DNA of 64,000 nucleotides from Trema orientale (lineage: Eukaryota; Streptophyta; Magnoliopsida; Rosales; Cannabaceae): positions 99,081-163,080 of the forward strand of contig JXTC01000531.1 of NCBI GenBank assembly GCA_002914845.1, written 5' to 3'. Within the stretch, counting starts at the first letter, position 1; every line of letters starts with the position of its first letter. Positions 35,679 to 47,700 of the stretch are shown piece after piece. The position numbers and the translations under genes are program-made. Below the pieces are notes generated by a model. The model worked only from the letters and a program-made list of their open reading frames with translations. It searched no databases and had not been told where the DNA came from.

Positions 35679-35858
35679 CAGGGCATATGAAATCTACTAC
35701 TTTAGATTACTTTCACATTACCCCATTCCCTCAGTAAAGTGAGCCCCGATGCATCCACTTACCTAAGTTTCAAAAAAATCCAATACCTTATACCAAATAT
35801 AGGAATCTCCAAGACTTCCATTTCCATCCAAACTTTAACCTGTACCAAATAGCTCTAA

Positions 35859-37480
35859 AAGTAATATTGACATTGTACTTGTATTCTGAATAGACAAACA
35901 TTAGCCCTAATTATGCAATCAACAATTTTTTAGCTTCTTGTTATAATAGTTAAAAATTGTTGGATCTGTATCAATCACTTGTTTAATCTTTTATCACACT
36001 ATTTCTTCTAAAAGTTACTTTTCGATGTAATTATATTTAAATTCTTTAAGAATGAATTTTAGATTATATTCAAACAATCTCAAAATGGTCTAAATAACAA
36101 ACCCGAGTATTTATGTATTTATCTTGAGTAATGCCAAACACCACTTAATTTTTCACTAGAAGATGGTGTTTTGGAAAAATGATTTAAAAAACCATTATAA
36201 ATAGCCATTTTAAGGCATAAAAATACCTAAAATGGAGCTTGGGTGAATGAGAAATTGAAATCCAAAGTGAGAAGGTTCTAGAATTGGATTTTTAACATAT
36301 TGGAGTTATAAAATTCATTATGGACCATTATTTAGCCTCATAAAGCTGAGGTAACAGCCAAAAATGTTTTTAGCTATTATCTTGTAGCCGTCAAACGTTT
36401 TTCAGCCATATTAATGGGCTGTTGTTATTACGTTGTAACAGACAAATATTTTTTTTTCAGCCATATTAATGGGCTATTACTATTATATTGTAACAGACAA
36501 ACGTTTTTCAACCACATTAATGGGATGTTAATGGCTTAGTTCCCCCATGAACACTATAAAAAGAGACCTTCTCGTTCACTTTTAGACACACCGAAACATT
36601 TCTTATCTTATTTCTCTCTTCCATATTCTCTCTGTGGCAGTTAGGAAATAGTTAGTTTGTAGTTAGAGAGTTTGAGTTCTTTCTTTTCGGTGTCGTCGAG
36701 CTCTCTTGAGTTCTGATGATAGAGTTTGGACATTGCTCAATTCGTTGTGAGTAGGAAGTTGGTGCGACGTTACTATTCGTGAACCATTTTATCCTGGGAA
36801 ATAGACGCTGTTGACATTCCTCTAAGCACCCCGGTGAGGAGGCGTAACTGTTTTAAGAAAATTGTATGAAACATAAGACTCGGTTTAGTTTCTTTAAACT
36901 CTTTTGTTATTTTGGTCATTATTATCGTATTTATTATTATAGTAAATTAATTGTGATTTATTTTGTTACGTTATTTGATTTTTTTTTATGATAATTATTG
37001 TTATCCTAGTAGTTAAAGAATCGTGATTTATTACATCATATGTTATAACTATAATATTGTTGTATTTTTTTATTTCTAGATTTATTATTACTTGCAATAA
37101 TTTTTCTAACAGGTGTGACACTTCAAGTGAGACATGTGGGTCCTAGTTTATTATTCTATCTTTCAGTAAAAAACTGACACCTCTTATAGTGTTTAGCACC
37201 TTAAGATGCCACATAGCATTACTCATTTATCTTTTATAGATGATTTTATTTTAGCAAGAATACCTATCTTTCCAAAAATAATACCTAAAATATGACCTTC
37301 AATCGATAATTAAAATCCCGTACGACCTAAAATGAGCATTTTTCTAAATATTTTAAGGACAAAAAACACGGTGGCAATTCGATAAATAGCGCATTATTTT
37401 TTTTTATAAAAAGGTTTATATAATTTACATGTCAAAAATAAGCTCCGACGTACAATTAGGATGGTGGTAAGGCACTTAAT
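35859..37480. other. Intergenic with short tandem repeat and TATA-like/LTR-like segment
   Basis: About three copies of a ~58-bp unit with CAGCCATATTAATGGGCTGTT and GTAACAGACAAA lie at 36,350-36,535. A TATAAAAAGAGACC box follows at about 36,555, then a CT-rich leader and a segment with TTATCCTGGGAAATAGACGC and CACCCCGGTGAGGAGGCG (36,788-36,846), resembling LTR leader sequence of plant retrotransposons. No termini or duplication were found, so it is left unassigned. Confidence 0.35.
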
Positions 37481-37483
37481 GTT

Positions 37484-37675
37484 TTGGAGATTTGTGGTAC
37501 AATTTCCACTACCATTAATATCATTGTTTCTCTTCTTTTCTCTTTTCTTATTCAATTTCGTTTCCTTTTTAATTTTTCAAATTTAATCTTTTTTTCATTT
37601 TCATTCCTTTTTCTTTTCTTTTCTTTTTCGATTTTTCACTCATTTTTTAATTTTTTTTTTCAAATTGGTTCTCAA
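37484..37675. repeat. Polypyrimidine-rich tract
   Basis: Strongly T/C-rich on + (TTCTTTTCTTTTTCG type runs). No coding signal. Confidence 0.5.
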
Positions 37676-38098
37676 GAAACCACAATGATTTTCTGTGATT
37701 TACTTATATACAAGACATTTTGCTACATATAAATCAAACTAGTTTTTTGAAATCTTTTTTAATTTCCTATGATTTACTTATATACAGAGCATTCTGCTAT
37801 AAGGAAACCAAACTAATTTTTAAGAAACCTTTGTAGTTTCCTATGATTTATTTATATACAGTGTATTTTACTAAAAAGAAACCAAACTGGTTTCCTGAGA
37901 TTTACTTACGCACAGAGATTTTACTAAAAGGAAACAAAACTGGTTTCTAGGAAACCTTTACGGTTTTTTGTGATCTACTTACATATAGGGCATCTCGCTA
38001 AAAAGAAATCAGTTACCAAACTAGTTAAGATTTCCTGTGATTTACTTACGTACATGGTATTTTGTTAAAAAAAAAACTAAACTAGTTTTCAGATTTCT
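37669..38098. repeat. Minisatellite of roughly 80-90 bp units (about 5-6 copies)
   Basis: Units share TTTCCTATGATTTACTTATA, then ACAGAGCATT and AAGGAAACCAAACT(A/G)GTTT. Copies are diverged and vary in length. Confidence 0.8.
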
Positions 38099-38099
38099 T

Positions 38100-39707
38100 T
38101 ATGGCATTTCACTTCATCAGACCCAGTGTTTCGTCCTTCATTTTGTCACAATGTATATTACATAAACTACCTATAAAAAAGAAGAGCTTATTTACAAAGA
38201 TGCTACCGCATTTTGGAGGCCGTACTTTTGGCATTTTTTTTTTAGAAAAGTCATATAAAGTTGAATGATTTTCAAAAATTTTAATTTTGGAATATTTTTT
38301 AGAAAATTGTTTTGGGTGTCCTATTCCCAAATCAAAATCATTAATTCTCTTAGGTAGCATTCGGTTAATTATAACGAGCATTGGAGTGCAATTGTTATTC
38401 CTAAAATAGATCTATTCAGTTGTTTGGTTTGGTTTTAAAGTTCTGAAAGCCCATTACAATTGTAATGAGAATTCACCTAAATGTCTAAAATGTCTTTTCT
38501 AAATTAAACCACATGAAAGTCCATTACATTATATCCCAATTTTCATTGTGCCCTAACTACCCTCTCCTTGGTGTTTCTGTACATGACATCTATCAGACAG
38601 TGTCATTTTCATCATGGTTGAAGGAAGCAAAGCATCTCATCTGGCCGTTTTGCCATCTTCATCGTGCTTCATCGCGGTTGAAAGAAGCAAAAAGTTTCTC
38701 ATCAAGAACAATCTCAATTGACGATAAGTAGCACTATTACCCATTTCTAATATACTATTTGTTGGTTTCTCGTATTTTTTTCTTGTGCTTTCAGGTGTAT
38801 ATATAATCAATTCTTCGTTTTTCTTTTAGTTTTAGCTACAAAAATTGTACATTGTTAAGGGAGAAGATGCATGTTTATTTTTGTTTTTATTTTTTTTTCT
38901 TCAGATTTTTTCTTTAGTCAATCTAGTCAGAACAAATTTAAGATATATGGAAGGAGGAAAAAAAAAGGAGAGGTAGACAATTTGGTGGTAAAATTATAAT
39001 TTTTCTGTATTATTTTGGGAATAACATGGCTGATGTTTGAATTCATTAGAAATTGACGTGCTCTGGTGCACAATTCCCTTATGATGTAATGTTTCATATA
39101 CATGGTTGGAGTACTAGAGAAGAACACCGACAACTTTTGAAGATTATTATTATCATTATTTTTTTTTTTTTGGAAAGGAAACTTTTGAAAATTAATTTTA
39201 ATTGGTGGCAGTTTGTATTTTTTTTTTAAAAAAGTTCTTATAGTCCAGGTTCTTATTGTAATTCTTGTTTAATTAACACACTCATTGTCCGATTCTCACT
39301 TTATTATATGTGGTAGTTTTTTTAAGGAGGCTCTTCTTTGATTTTGGTTTATTGTAGGTCACCTTTTTGTGTTAATATATAAATATATACTAAATAAATT
39401 GAGTATCTTTTATGTTGAAAATATTGATTTAAGAAAATAAATGTTTATATCAAATAATTATTTGTCTAAAGCTAATTTGGTTTATATAAAATTAATTTTA
39501 TTATATTCCATAATAAACTAAATATAATAATCATAATTCAGATACTAATTTTAAAATGTGAACCAAACAATTAAATCACATTTCCATTCCAATCCTATCA
39601 TTATTCTATTCCTATTACGATTTTAATTACCATCTCATTTTTACTTTGCGTCTAAACGCCACCATAATAAAAATAAAAATACCTTCTACTTTAGTAATTA
39701 CCTACAA
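38100..39707. other. Intergenic, AT-rich, no gene seen
   Basis: Short frames here have no domain. Weakly complementary ends near 38,352 (GGTAGCATTCGGTTAATT) and 39,661 might mark an old DNA element, but the match is too poor to call. Confidence 0.35.
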
Positions 39708-39891
39708 GAATAATGCTATAGGGCACCTGTGGTGCTGGGCACCACAGTGATGTGTCAGTCTGTCACTGGCTAATCATAATTATAATTTAAGTGGGGCCTA
39801 TGTAGGACCCAATTTATTAATTAAATCATCCAGTGACAGACTGACACGTCACTGTGGTGCTGGGCACCACTGGTGCCCCATAGCATTACTC
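39708..39891. mobile_element. 184-bp fold-back element with 9-bp target duplication
   Basis: Terminal inverted repeats of about 65 bp start GAATAATGCTATAGGGCACC; the right end reverse-complemented is GAGTAATGCTATGGGGCACC. A perfect 9-bp duplication TACCTACAA lies at 39,699-39,707 and 39,892-39,900. The 9-bp size points to a Mutator-derived MITE. The sequence is unrelated to the 172-bp family. Confidence 0.88.
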
Positions 39892-39900
39892 TACCTACAA

Positions 39901-42900
39901 TGACATCTGGATCCCATAATTAATAAAGGTCTTTTATAACAATTAAATAGCACCAAACTACTGGACTTGACTCGTCCTAGCTTAATAATTAGATGCATTT
40001 TATTCCAAGATAAGGTTAAATTAATAGAACCACTATGAAAATTGAAAATGCAAGTTGGATGGACAAAATTCTCTGAGACAGTGCACATTGGCCTGTGTGC
40101 AATATCTACTTACTGCAAATGCTTGCCCCATACCCATCAACATGTCCGTAAAGAAACTCTTTATAAAGTAACTATTACTTGCAACAGTACATAACTATCC
40201 AGGCTGAAGAGACTTTTCTTGGTTGTAGGAAGCTTATTTGAAAATTCATTTAATTTGCTAAATCAAGTTAAGTTATCATCATATAGTCTGATCTCTTCAC
40301 ATTAATATGCATGAATTGTTGTCCATTTTCGATTTTAAACAACGTTTTCCCCCCCATTTTATTACCTTTCAGGCCACCGAAACAATAGTTTGAAATGGTT
40401 TAAGTACTTTTTTTATATCGGTCTAAACTTGTTTTTTCTCATTTTTTTTTTTAAAAGCTCTCTGTAGAAGAACAAAGGGAAAAAAAAAAAGAAAGAATTT
40501 TTCCCATTCTTTTAATAAGAAAAACAGAATTCAAACTCGTGATCATTATTTTATCTGAAGTCAAAAACTGACGGCGGAATTGAGCTGTATATCACAGAAA
40601 TCCAGAGTTGAGTCAAAGCTAAATCAAATGCTATAATAATAGTTTAACTCAAAAACTATTGCATCCCTTTAATTTCAAGTGTTATACAATATTCCCTGTT
40701 TATAGGTTCTGAATTCTGATAAAGCTATATTTGACGTGAAGACTTATATATAACTATCCAACTAAAATAATAGGCAATAGTAGGAGCGTTCGATTAGATG
40801 CCGACTATATAATCATCAAGAACAATGTGTATTAGCTATATATTCACGCAGTAACAAGGTGATGATTACTCTTGTTGATTTTCAATGTAGAGAATAATTA
40901 GTTATTACTTAGCATTACTCTTGTGACTTAGATGAACATATATATACAATTATTTGTATCAATGATACTTAGGTAGAATTTATTTCTTACAGCCAAGGGA
41001 TACATGTAATTGATCACTCGTCATGTCTCAATATTCGGTAAATTATTCGATAAATTATAAATTATATGCTGTAGAATGATATATTAAAAAATTTGTAGTA
41101 CAGTAACAGAATCAATTTTGTTAAAGATATATTTATCTTATTTCTTAAATTTCTTAAAATGATTATCACACAAAAATTCTTTAATATTTTTTTTCTAATT
41201 ACTTTCAAAAACTAAAAATAGCCTCCAAAAGTAATTCCAAAGAGGCCTGAAACTTGTCTTTTTAGTTTATTTTCACGTATATAAACTTTCCTAATGTCCA
41301 AGTACTTGGACCGTTTTACTAGCTACTTTGGAACGTGCTAAATGTGTGAGTCATTCAAATTGTCTGACTGTCATAAAACATAGAAGGTTAGGCTAATTCT
41401 CTAAAAACAAATTTGTGAGTGCTCTTCCTTTTTATGTTTTTTCTTTTTTTTTTTTNGGGGGAAAGAAAGAAAGAAGGTGAAGACAAAGATTGTCTACTTG
41501 CTTTTTACCAGACTCGTTCCTCGGGTAACACCTGCTTTCGTGTAGAACATGTTTTAGCCTTAGGGAGTTAGGGTTTGCTTTTTCACCAAGGACAAACACA
41601 AACTAGTCGATAGTGAGTGGAAAGCCAAGGAGAAAATATTATTAAAAATGATATGCAAAAGAGATTATTTGTTAATTATTTTTTGAGTAAGAAATTATTT
41701 GTTAGTTGATCGTATATTCTTTTAAATTTTAATCACATAGAATAAGCATAATTCTCCGTGGATACCTTTATTTTATTTTATTTTTAAGCAGAATAACTTT
41801 ATTCTTTTTTGTACACAAGAAATTGAAAGGAAATTGTCGAATTATCTTGCAAATTTAATAAAAGTCTTGTCTGCATTTTCGTCTCCGAGATAAAAAAGCA
41901 CCCCTTTCCGAAAAGTGGTCACTTTCTATAAAAGTAAACTAAAACAATCTAAAGTACTCATAAGAAGCATCAATACTCAATAGCTAATGATAAATCCAAG
42001 TTTTTCCCTAAAAAGAAAATTATCACCATATCAAACTTAAATTGAAATTTCCGGTTCACATCGCCTATATTCTTAGTGCGCACGATTAAATTACAACGGA
42101 ATAAACTAGTAGAAACTAATATGATGGTGAGGAAACATGAAACAGTTTGGCAAATATTCTATTATTCATTTTTTAATAGTATTTGAAAAATAGTCATTTA
42201 GTAAATTATGATCCAAAATTCGATCATTTAGCTAAAGAACTTTTTTTCCCCCTTCTGAAGGGGATGTCGTTTTCTATTTCAATGTTGTTTAATGATGCCA
42301 TGTTTTGGAATATTTCCTTTCAGGTTATTATCGTTTCTTAAATTAATGTCGTTTTAGCTCTCGGACTGTTCTTACTTTTTTCTCTTTTTTGTTTTGTTTT
42401 TTTATAATTGTCGTTGTTTTTCTAACTGGTGTCGTTTTTGTATTTTTTCAATAGGGAAGTGTCGTTTTTGGGATTAAGTTATCCCTACTTATACTATCGG
42501 TTGAAAAAAAAAAGGTGAATCGAGATTGGCCACTTCATTTTTTTTATTTATTTTATTTTGAATAATAATTGAGACACTAAAAAATTACATTAATAATGTG
42601 ACATCTAATAAAATTATTATTTTATTTATGAGTAAGACCACATCATTCAAAAAGTGATTAATATGAATGTCAACACATGAGACTCATGTGGTGTTAGTTT
42701 TTGATTTACCTTATTGGTGCTCTTAGTGATATTCTTTTATTTTTGAGCCCCACTTTTATATAAGAATCAAGAATGCCGTACTTGGTAAATATTTTTGTCT
42801 GATATTTTTGGGTATCTAGCTCTGCACGAATTCATAGATTTGCTTTTTTATATTAAAAACAGCTTTTTAATCATTTTTATATTTGAAAAATATTTCTTCG

Positions 42901-42930
42901 TTCATATAAATAAATATATATAATCAGTCT
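39901..42930. other. Intergenic, no gene seen
   Basis: AT-rich with homopolymer runs. An N at 41,456, after a T-run, marks an unresolved base or assembly join. No exon, RNA gene or bounded element is supported. The last few hundred bases should contain the AAPT1 promoter. Confidence 0.45.
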
Positions 42931-43040
42931 GCTCCTTCTAAGGGCGGGAGACTCAGATATTCTTAAGCTTTTTCTTCTTTTATTATTGTGCTCCAATACG
43001 ATACCCAGTCTCCGTCGCTCGATCTCTGCGATTCAAAGAG
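42930..43040 (+). other. Probable non-coding first exon (5' UTR) of AAPT1
   Basis: The sequence turns CT/GC-richer (CCCAGTCTCCGTCGCTCGAT) and ends ATTCAAAGAG followed by GTACAA, a plausible donor. The acceptor TTTGCAG at about 44,640-44,646 would join it to UTR 71 bases before the ATG. The transcription start is not determined. Confidence 0.45.
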
Positions 43041-43353
43041 GTACAAATTATTATTTTTTTTTTTGTGGGTGGGTTTTTTTTTTCGTCGTTATTCTCGTTT
43101 ATGGCTTCCCTGATCTGTTCAAGTTTTCATTTCAGGATTTGATTTTTCGAATTTAGATCCATGTCTTGCGTGATAAATTATATCTTTGTATAAACCCATA
43201 TTTGTTTAGATGGGACTTTTCACTATTTGTTCTGTATGTCTTTGCGATTTGTCTATTTATCTCCAGTTAATCACTATTTTGTTTGAAGTTTATATATATT
43301 TTTTGTATACATATATATATATATATGTACTGGGTTATCAATCTTTTATGTTT

Positions 43354-44501
43354 GGGTTTTTTTTTTTCGTCTGAATTATGTGCTTTGTCTCAACTTGCTC
43401 CCTAACTATGAAAAGTTTCAAACTTCCCCCTTGAACCTCGAAATCTCATTAGTTTTTTCAGTCTAATTAACGGACGCTTAAGGTTATTCCAAGAAAGCTT
43501 GAATTGACCTTCTAAACCCAAGAAGAAGGGTCAGGTCAGGCAGCGTCTGAGGAGCCTTTCGACTTCGCCATCGTCCCCGAACCCAGCGAGCGGCATTGGT
43601 GGCTGCAAATTGAAACAGTCACAGGTCACACCCACATCTTGTTCAATCTCTCTCCCAAACACGGTTCTCCAACATCCAACCCTGCTTTTTTTTTTTTTTT
43701 CTTTTTTTTTCCCGATCATCCGATTGGGCTCCGCAAGTTTGCCAAGAACGAACCAAGCTTTAACTTCTGCATCAATATCTGTAAGACCCAAATTCGAATT
43801 CTTGTCAATTACCCATTTTCCTTTGCTGGGTTAGCTTATTAGTTGGATTGTGTAGTGTACTTTATGGTTTAGTTTGATAATTTTTTTGGAGTTTGATACT
43901 GTGCTTCCTTTGTTTGAGGATTTGATTTTATTGAAAATTTTTTGAAAGATTTTTCGTTTTCAAATTTGTTCATTATTGTCCTATGAGCAGTTCAAGATAT
44001 TTTGATATAAAGCCTATAGTAATTTAGTCTCAAATTATCAGAGTAGCATGGATTAGGAACATTATATGATTTGAATCTAAGAGAGAATCTGATTGTGACG
44101 AGCTCTTCAAAAGGATGAAACAAATTTAGTCATCTGCTACACAAGTTTGAGCCAAAAAATGGGGATTTCTCAGTCTCAACATTGACAAAATGTCCTCCAT
44201 TAATCAACCTCTATGTGCGTAGACGAGAAGAGGATTAAGAAGACTTATTTGTTTATCTGTTTTTTACTTCATTGAATTACTAAAACTAATATTTGGTTTT
44301 TACTTAAGCCTGTTGTGGTATTACGAAAAAGTCCTTAATAATTGGATCATGTGATATGCACATGGTAATTTTTGTTTATTTGACTGAAAAACTAACGATT
44401 TTGAGATTTAAGGGGGAAAGTTGAAACTTTTCATAGTTGGGGGGTAACTTGACACAAACTACATAATTCGAGGGGGAAAAATGAAAAAAAAAAAAAAGCC
44501 C
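43354..44501. mobile_element. Pack-MULE-like element in the AAPT1 5' UTR intron
   Basis: Terminal inverted repeats of more than 100 bp: the left arm includes GAATTATGTGCTTTGTCTCA and AACTATGAAAAGTTTCAAAC; the right arm holds the reverse complement of these with substitutions. A 9-bp target duplication TTTATGTTT lies at 43,345-43,353 and 44,502-44,510. The interior (about 43,500-43,845) is markedly GC-richer, with partly open frames and no transposase, as expected when a MULE has captured a host gene fragment. The captured sequence was not identified. Confidence 0.75.
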
Positions 44502-44716
44502 TTTATGTTTTTGAGACAATTTTTAGCATAACCCAAACGGGTAAACCAGTTGAAAATGTTAATCATAATGATATGATGGGTATTTTTACGCATGTATGCT
44601 AAACGGGTTTGTGAAGATGATTCTATTTGTTCTAATGTTTTTGCAGGTTATATTGAGACTTGAATTGGGTTCTATTTGTAAGTTAAAGCTTTGATTTTGA
44701 AAAAGTTAGATAAAAA

Positions 44717-47700
44717 ATGGGTTATATTGGAGCACATGGCATAGCTGCATTGCACAGATACAAGTACAGTGGTGTAGATCACTCGTATGTCGCCAAATAT
44801 GTCTTGCAACCCTTTTGGAGTCGATTCGTTAATTTCTTTCCCCTTTGGATGCCGTAAGTTTCTAGCTTTTTGCATTGTTACTGTTTTACTGATCTTAATT
44901 TTAGGACTTGTCTAATGTTGAGTTGGCTACTTGGTGTTGTTGTATGCTTTCTCCAATGAATGGAAAGTTTATTTAGAGCTCATTCATTGATGATAGCGTA
45001 CAACATCAAGAAATTTGTTTTGCTACCAATAAGCTTTCTTTTATCAATAGGAATTTGAATTAACAAAAGGAGTATGTATTTTCGTTCATGATTTCCATTT
45101 TGGTTGTGTTTCTTTCTGCAAATTCCAGTTAAAATTTCCTCTAGTGGTCTAAATACTTGTAAACAATTTGGATTTGGTATGTGGGAGTTTGCATTTTGTT
45201 TATCTATTTTGAAGAAAATCTGAAGTCATTAGCTTGTGTACTTTATAATGTAGCTGAAATATTTATTCCCTTTTTTGAATATAACCTAGTCACCTTTTAC
45301 ATAGATACAAATGTAGTTAGTTGTCTACTCGGTATCTGGAATATCTTTAGTCATTGTCTAGTTTGTTATAGCAGATTAAAAATTAGGAGTTTAAGTTTTA
45401 TTTTATTTTATTTTATTTTTTTTAGTTTTATAAATGTTCTTGGTGTTAGAATTTTCCTATTGCATCTAGTATTGAAGAATTTCTAACTATTCCTTTATTT
45501 GTCCATGTGCATGTTTGGATTTTGGGTTCTTCTTCAGACCGAACATGGTAGGGTATTATGTTGTTTCCTCTTAACATCTTTGAGCTTTTTTAAAATTTCC
45601 ACCTTTGATAGCTAGACCAGTTGTAATAGCCTGTTTACTGATGGGCTATGCTTTACTTTTTTTTCCAGATAACACTGACAGGATTCATGTTTCTACTCAC
45701 ATCTGCACTGCTTGGCGTTGTGAGTGGGATTTTTTTTATTATCATTTCCTCTTTACCATGTTTTAGGTTTTTCTTTTGCAATGCTGATATCTTACTTCTG
45801 TTCATACTTTTTAATTGACTAATCTACATTTCTACTCTGTATTTTCCCGTATCTTTGAGACTTTGATCAGCAAAAAAGCCCATTGCAAGTTTCTCTTGGT
45901 ACTGTCAACAGTGATGTCTTAGTCTTTGAAACAAGGAAGGACATTTGTTTGCCTTTTGGAAATAATATTCATTAATAGGTTTATTTTAAACGGGTTTAGG
46001 ATTGGCAGAAACTTTTTTCTCTGCACATATAGATGAATATGGAGTCATGGACTAGCTCAACATGGCTATGATTTCTTTATTGCATGAGAAAATGGAGCTA
46101 TTAGATCTTTGATTTTTATTTGATTTTTATTTATTTATTTTTTGTGGATACCTCTATGAAGTATATTTAAAGTTCCTTTGTCTTCTTCATTTTCTTTTGG
46201 CTAAATTTAGATAAATATATTGATCTACTTCTTACTTCCCTAAGTTATTGACTTATATTTGTATATTTTGTTTTTAGATTTATTCACCTCAGCTGGATTC
46301 ACCTCCTCCAAGATGGGTTCATTTTGCTCATGGATTGCTACTTTTCTTATATCAGGTTTAATTATTTCAAGTATTATTGTAATGTCGATTGTTATGCACT
46401 ACACGTGATGATAATATATATGTAGAATGTCTCTTGCCGGCTTCAAAGCTGAATTACTTGATAATGTCAACACAGCATCACTGCACTCTTTCAATTTTAT
46501 TTGTATTGTATTATCTGTATTATCTCTCTCTATGTATTAGTGTGTCAGTGGCCGATATTACCTCTTTGTTATTTGGTGACAATTTTTATTGGTTTAAAAA
46601 AAAGAGAACTCTTTTGTTTGACTGATAGTCAGCATTTCTGATTAAGAAGTTAGAAATTTAAAATTGGTAAATTGTCTTATGGGACTTCTTTATGTAGTTG
46701 TATTATTGTATTTGTCTTTAAGTTCTATTTCTTATAGTTTAGTGGGTGTTTTTTTTTTTTTTTTTTAATATATATATATATATATGTTTTATGTTTTCAT
46801 TTTTAATTAAAGACAAGGCTAAATGTTTTAGAATTCTCCAATGCCTCAGAATTTCAGGAGTGTAGGAGAATTTCAGGAGTGTAGGCTTTTTAGACCACTG
46901 CAGCTTGTACTCTATATTGGAGATATAAGAATTTTCGTAGTGATCTGCTGTCAAAGACAGTTTGATTAAGTGGATATTTCCAATGTTGTCCATCCAATCC
47001 TGAATGGCTTCACAGACACAGACACACACACACACATTTGTATATTCAAAGATGCCTTTTGACTTTTTAATGCTTGTGTGCAGACCTTTGATGCTGTTGA
47101 CGGAAAGCAAGCAAGACGGACAAATTCTTCAAGTCCATTGGGAGAACTTTTTGACCATGGTAATTTTCTGTTACAATGCATTTCTCTCATTCTCTCTATA
47201 TACACACACATCCCCTTCCATATATAAGTGTGTTTAGTGGTATAGATTCATTAATTTCTTGCTTTCTAAATATGTTTCAGGATGTGATGCGCTTGCATGT
47301 GCGGTATGTGTCCTTTTCATTGCTTGTCATTGTGTAGCTCTGGTAAATGAGCATGCTTTTGCTTATGGTGTGCTGTTTTGTTTTTGTTTATGACTGTAGT
47401 TGGAGTCAATTGCTTTTGGAAGCACTTCCATGTGTGGAAGAGATACTTTCTGGTTCTGGGTGATTTCAGCTGTTCCCTTTTATTGTGCAACGTGGGAACA
47501 GTAAGTTCATAGTTTGGACTCTATGTGGCAACACAGTTTAGTTCTCCACCCTTGCATAGAGGAAATGAAGTGAATAATTGGTTTATTCAATCAGCTGAAA
47601 AAGAAATTCATTTGCTGTGTCATTGGAGAAGGGCTTTGGGTCTACTTTATTAGATGACTTCTATTATGGAAGCATGCTCTTTTTGTTTCTGAAATATGTT

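Larger units (their letters stand above)
33481..35855. mobile_element. PIF/Harbinger-like element split by a solo LTR
   Basis: The left end GGGGCTGTTTGGTATGG and the reverse-complemented right end GAGCTATTTGGTACAGG form terminal inverted repeats. TAA flanks both sides (33,478-33,480 and 35,856-35,858). Subtracting the solo LTR and one duplication leaves about 817 bp. It contains a minisatellite in its left half. No transposase is seen. Confidence 0.65.

Noticed and set aside
38353..39660. DNA transposon with GGTAGCATTCGGTT-type ends
   Set aside because: Complementarity between the ends is too short and no target duplication was seen.
43531..43842. Open frames on both strands within the AAPT1 leader intron
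   Set aside because: They lie inside the MULE-like insertion and span a T-run; possibly captured fragments, but no complete gene or domain.
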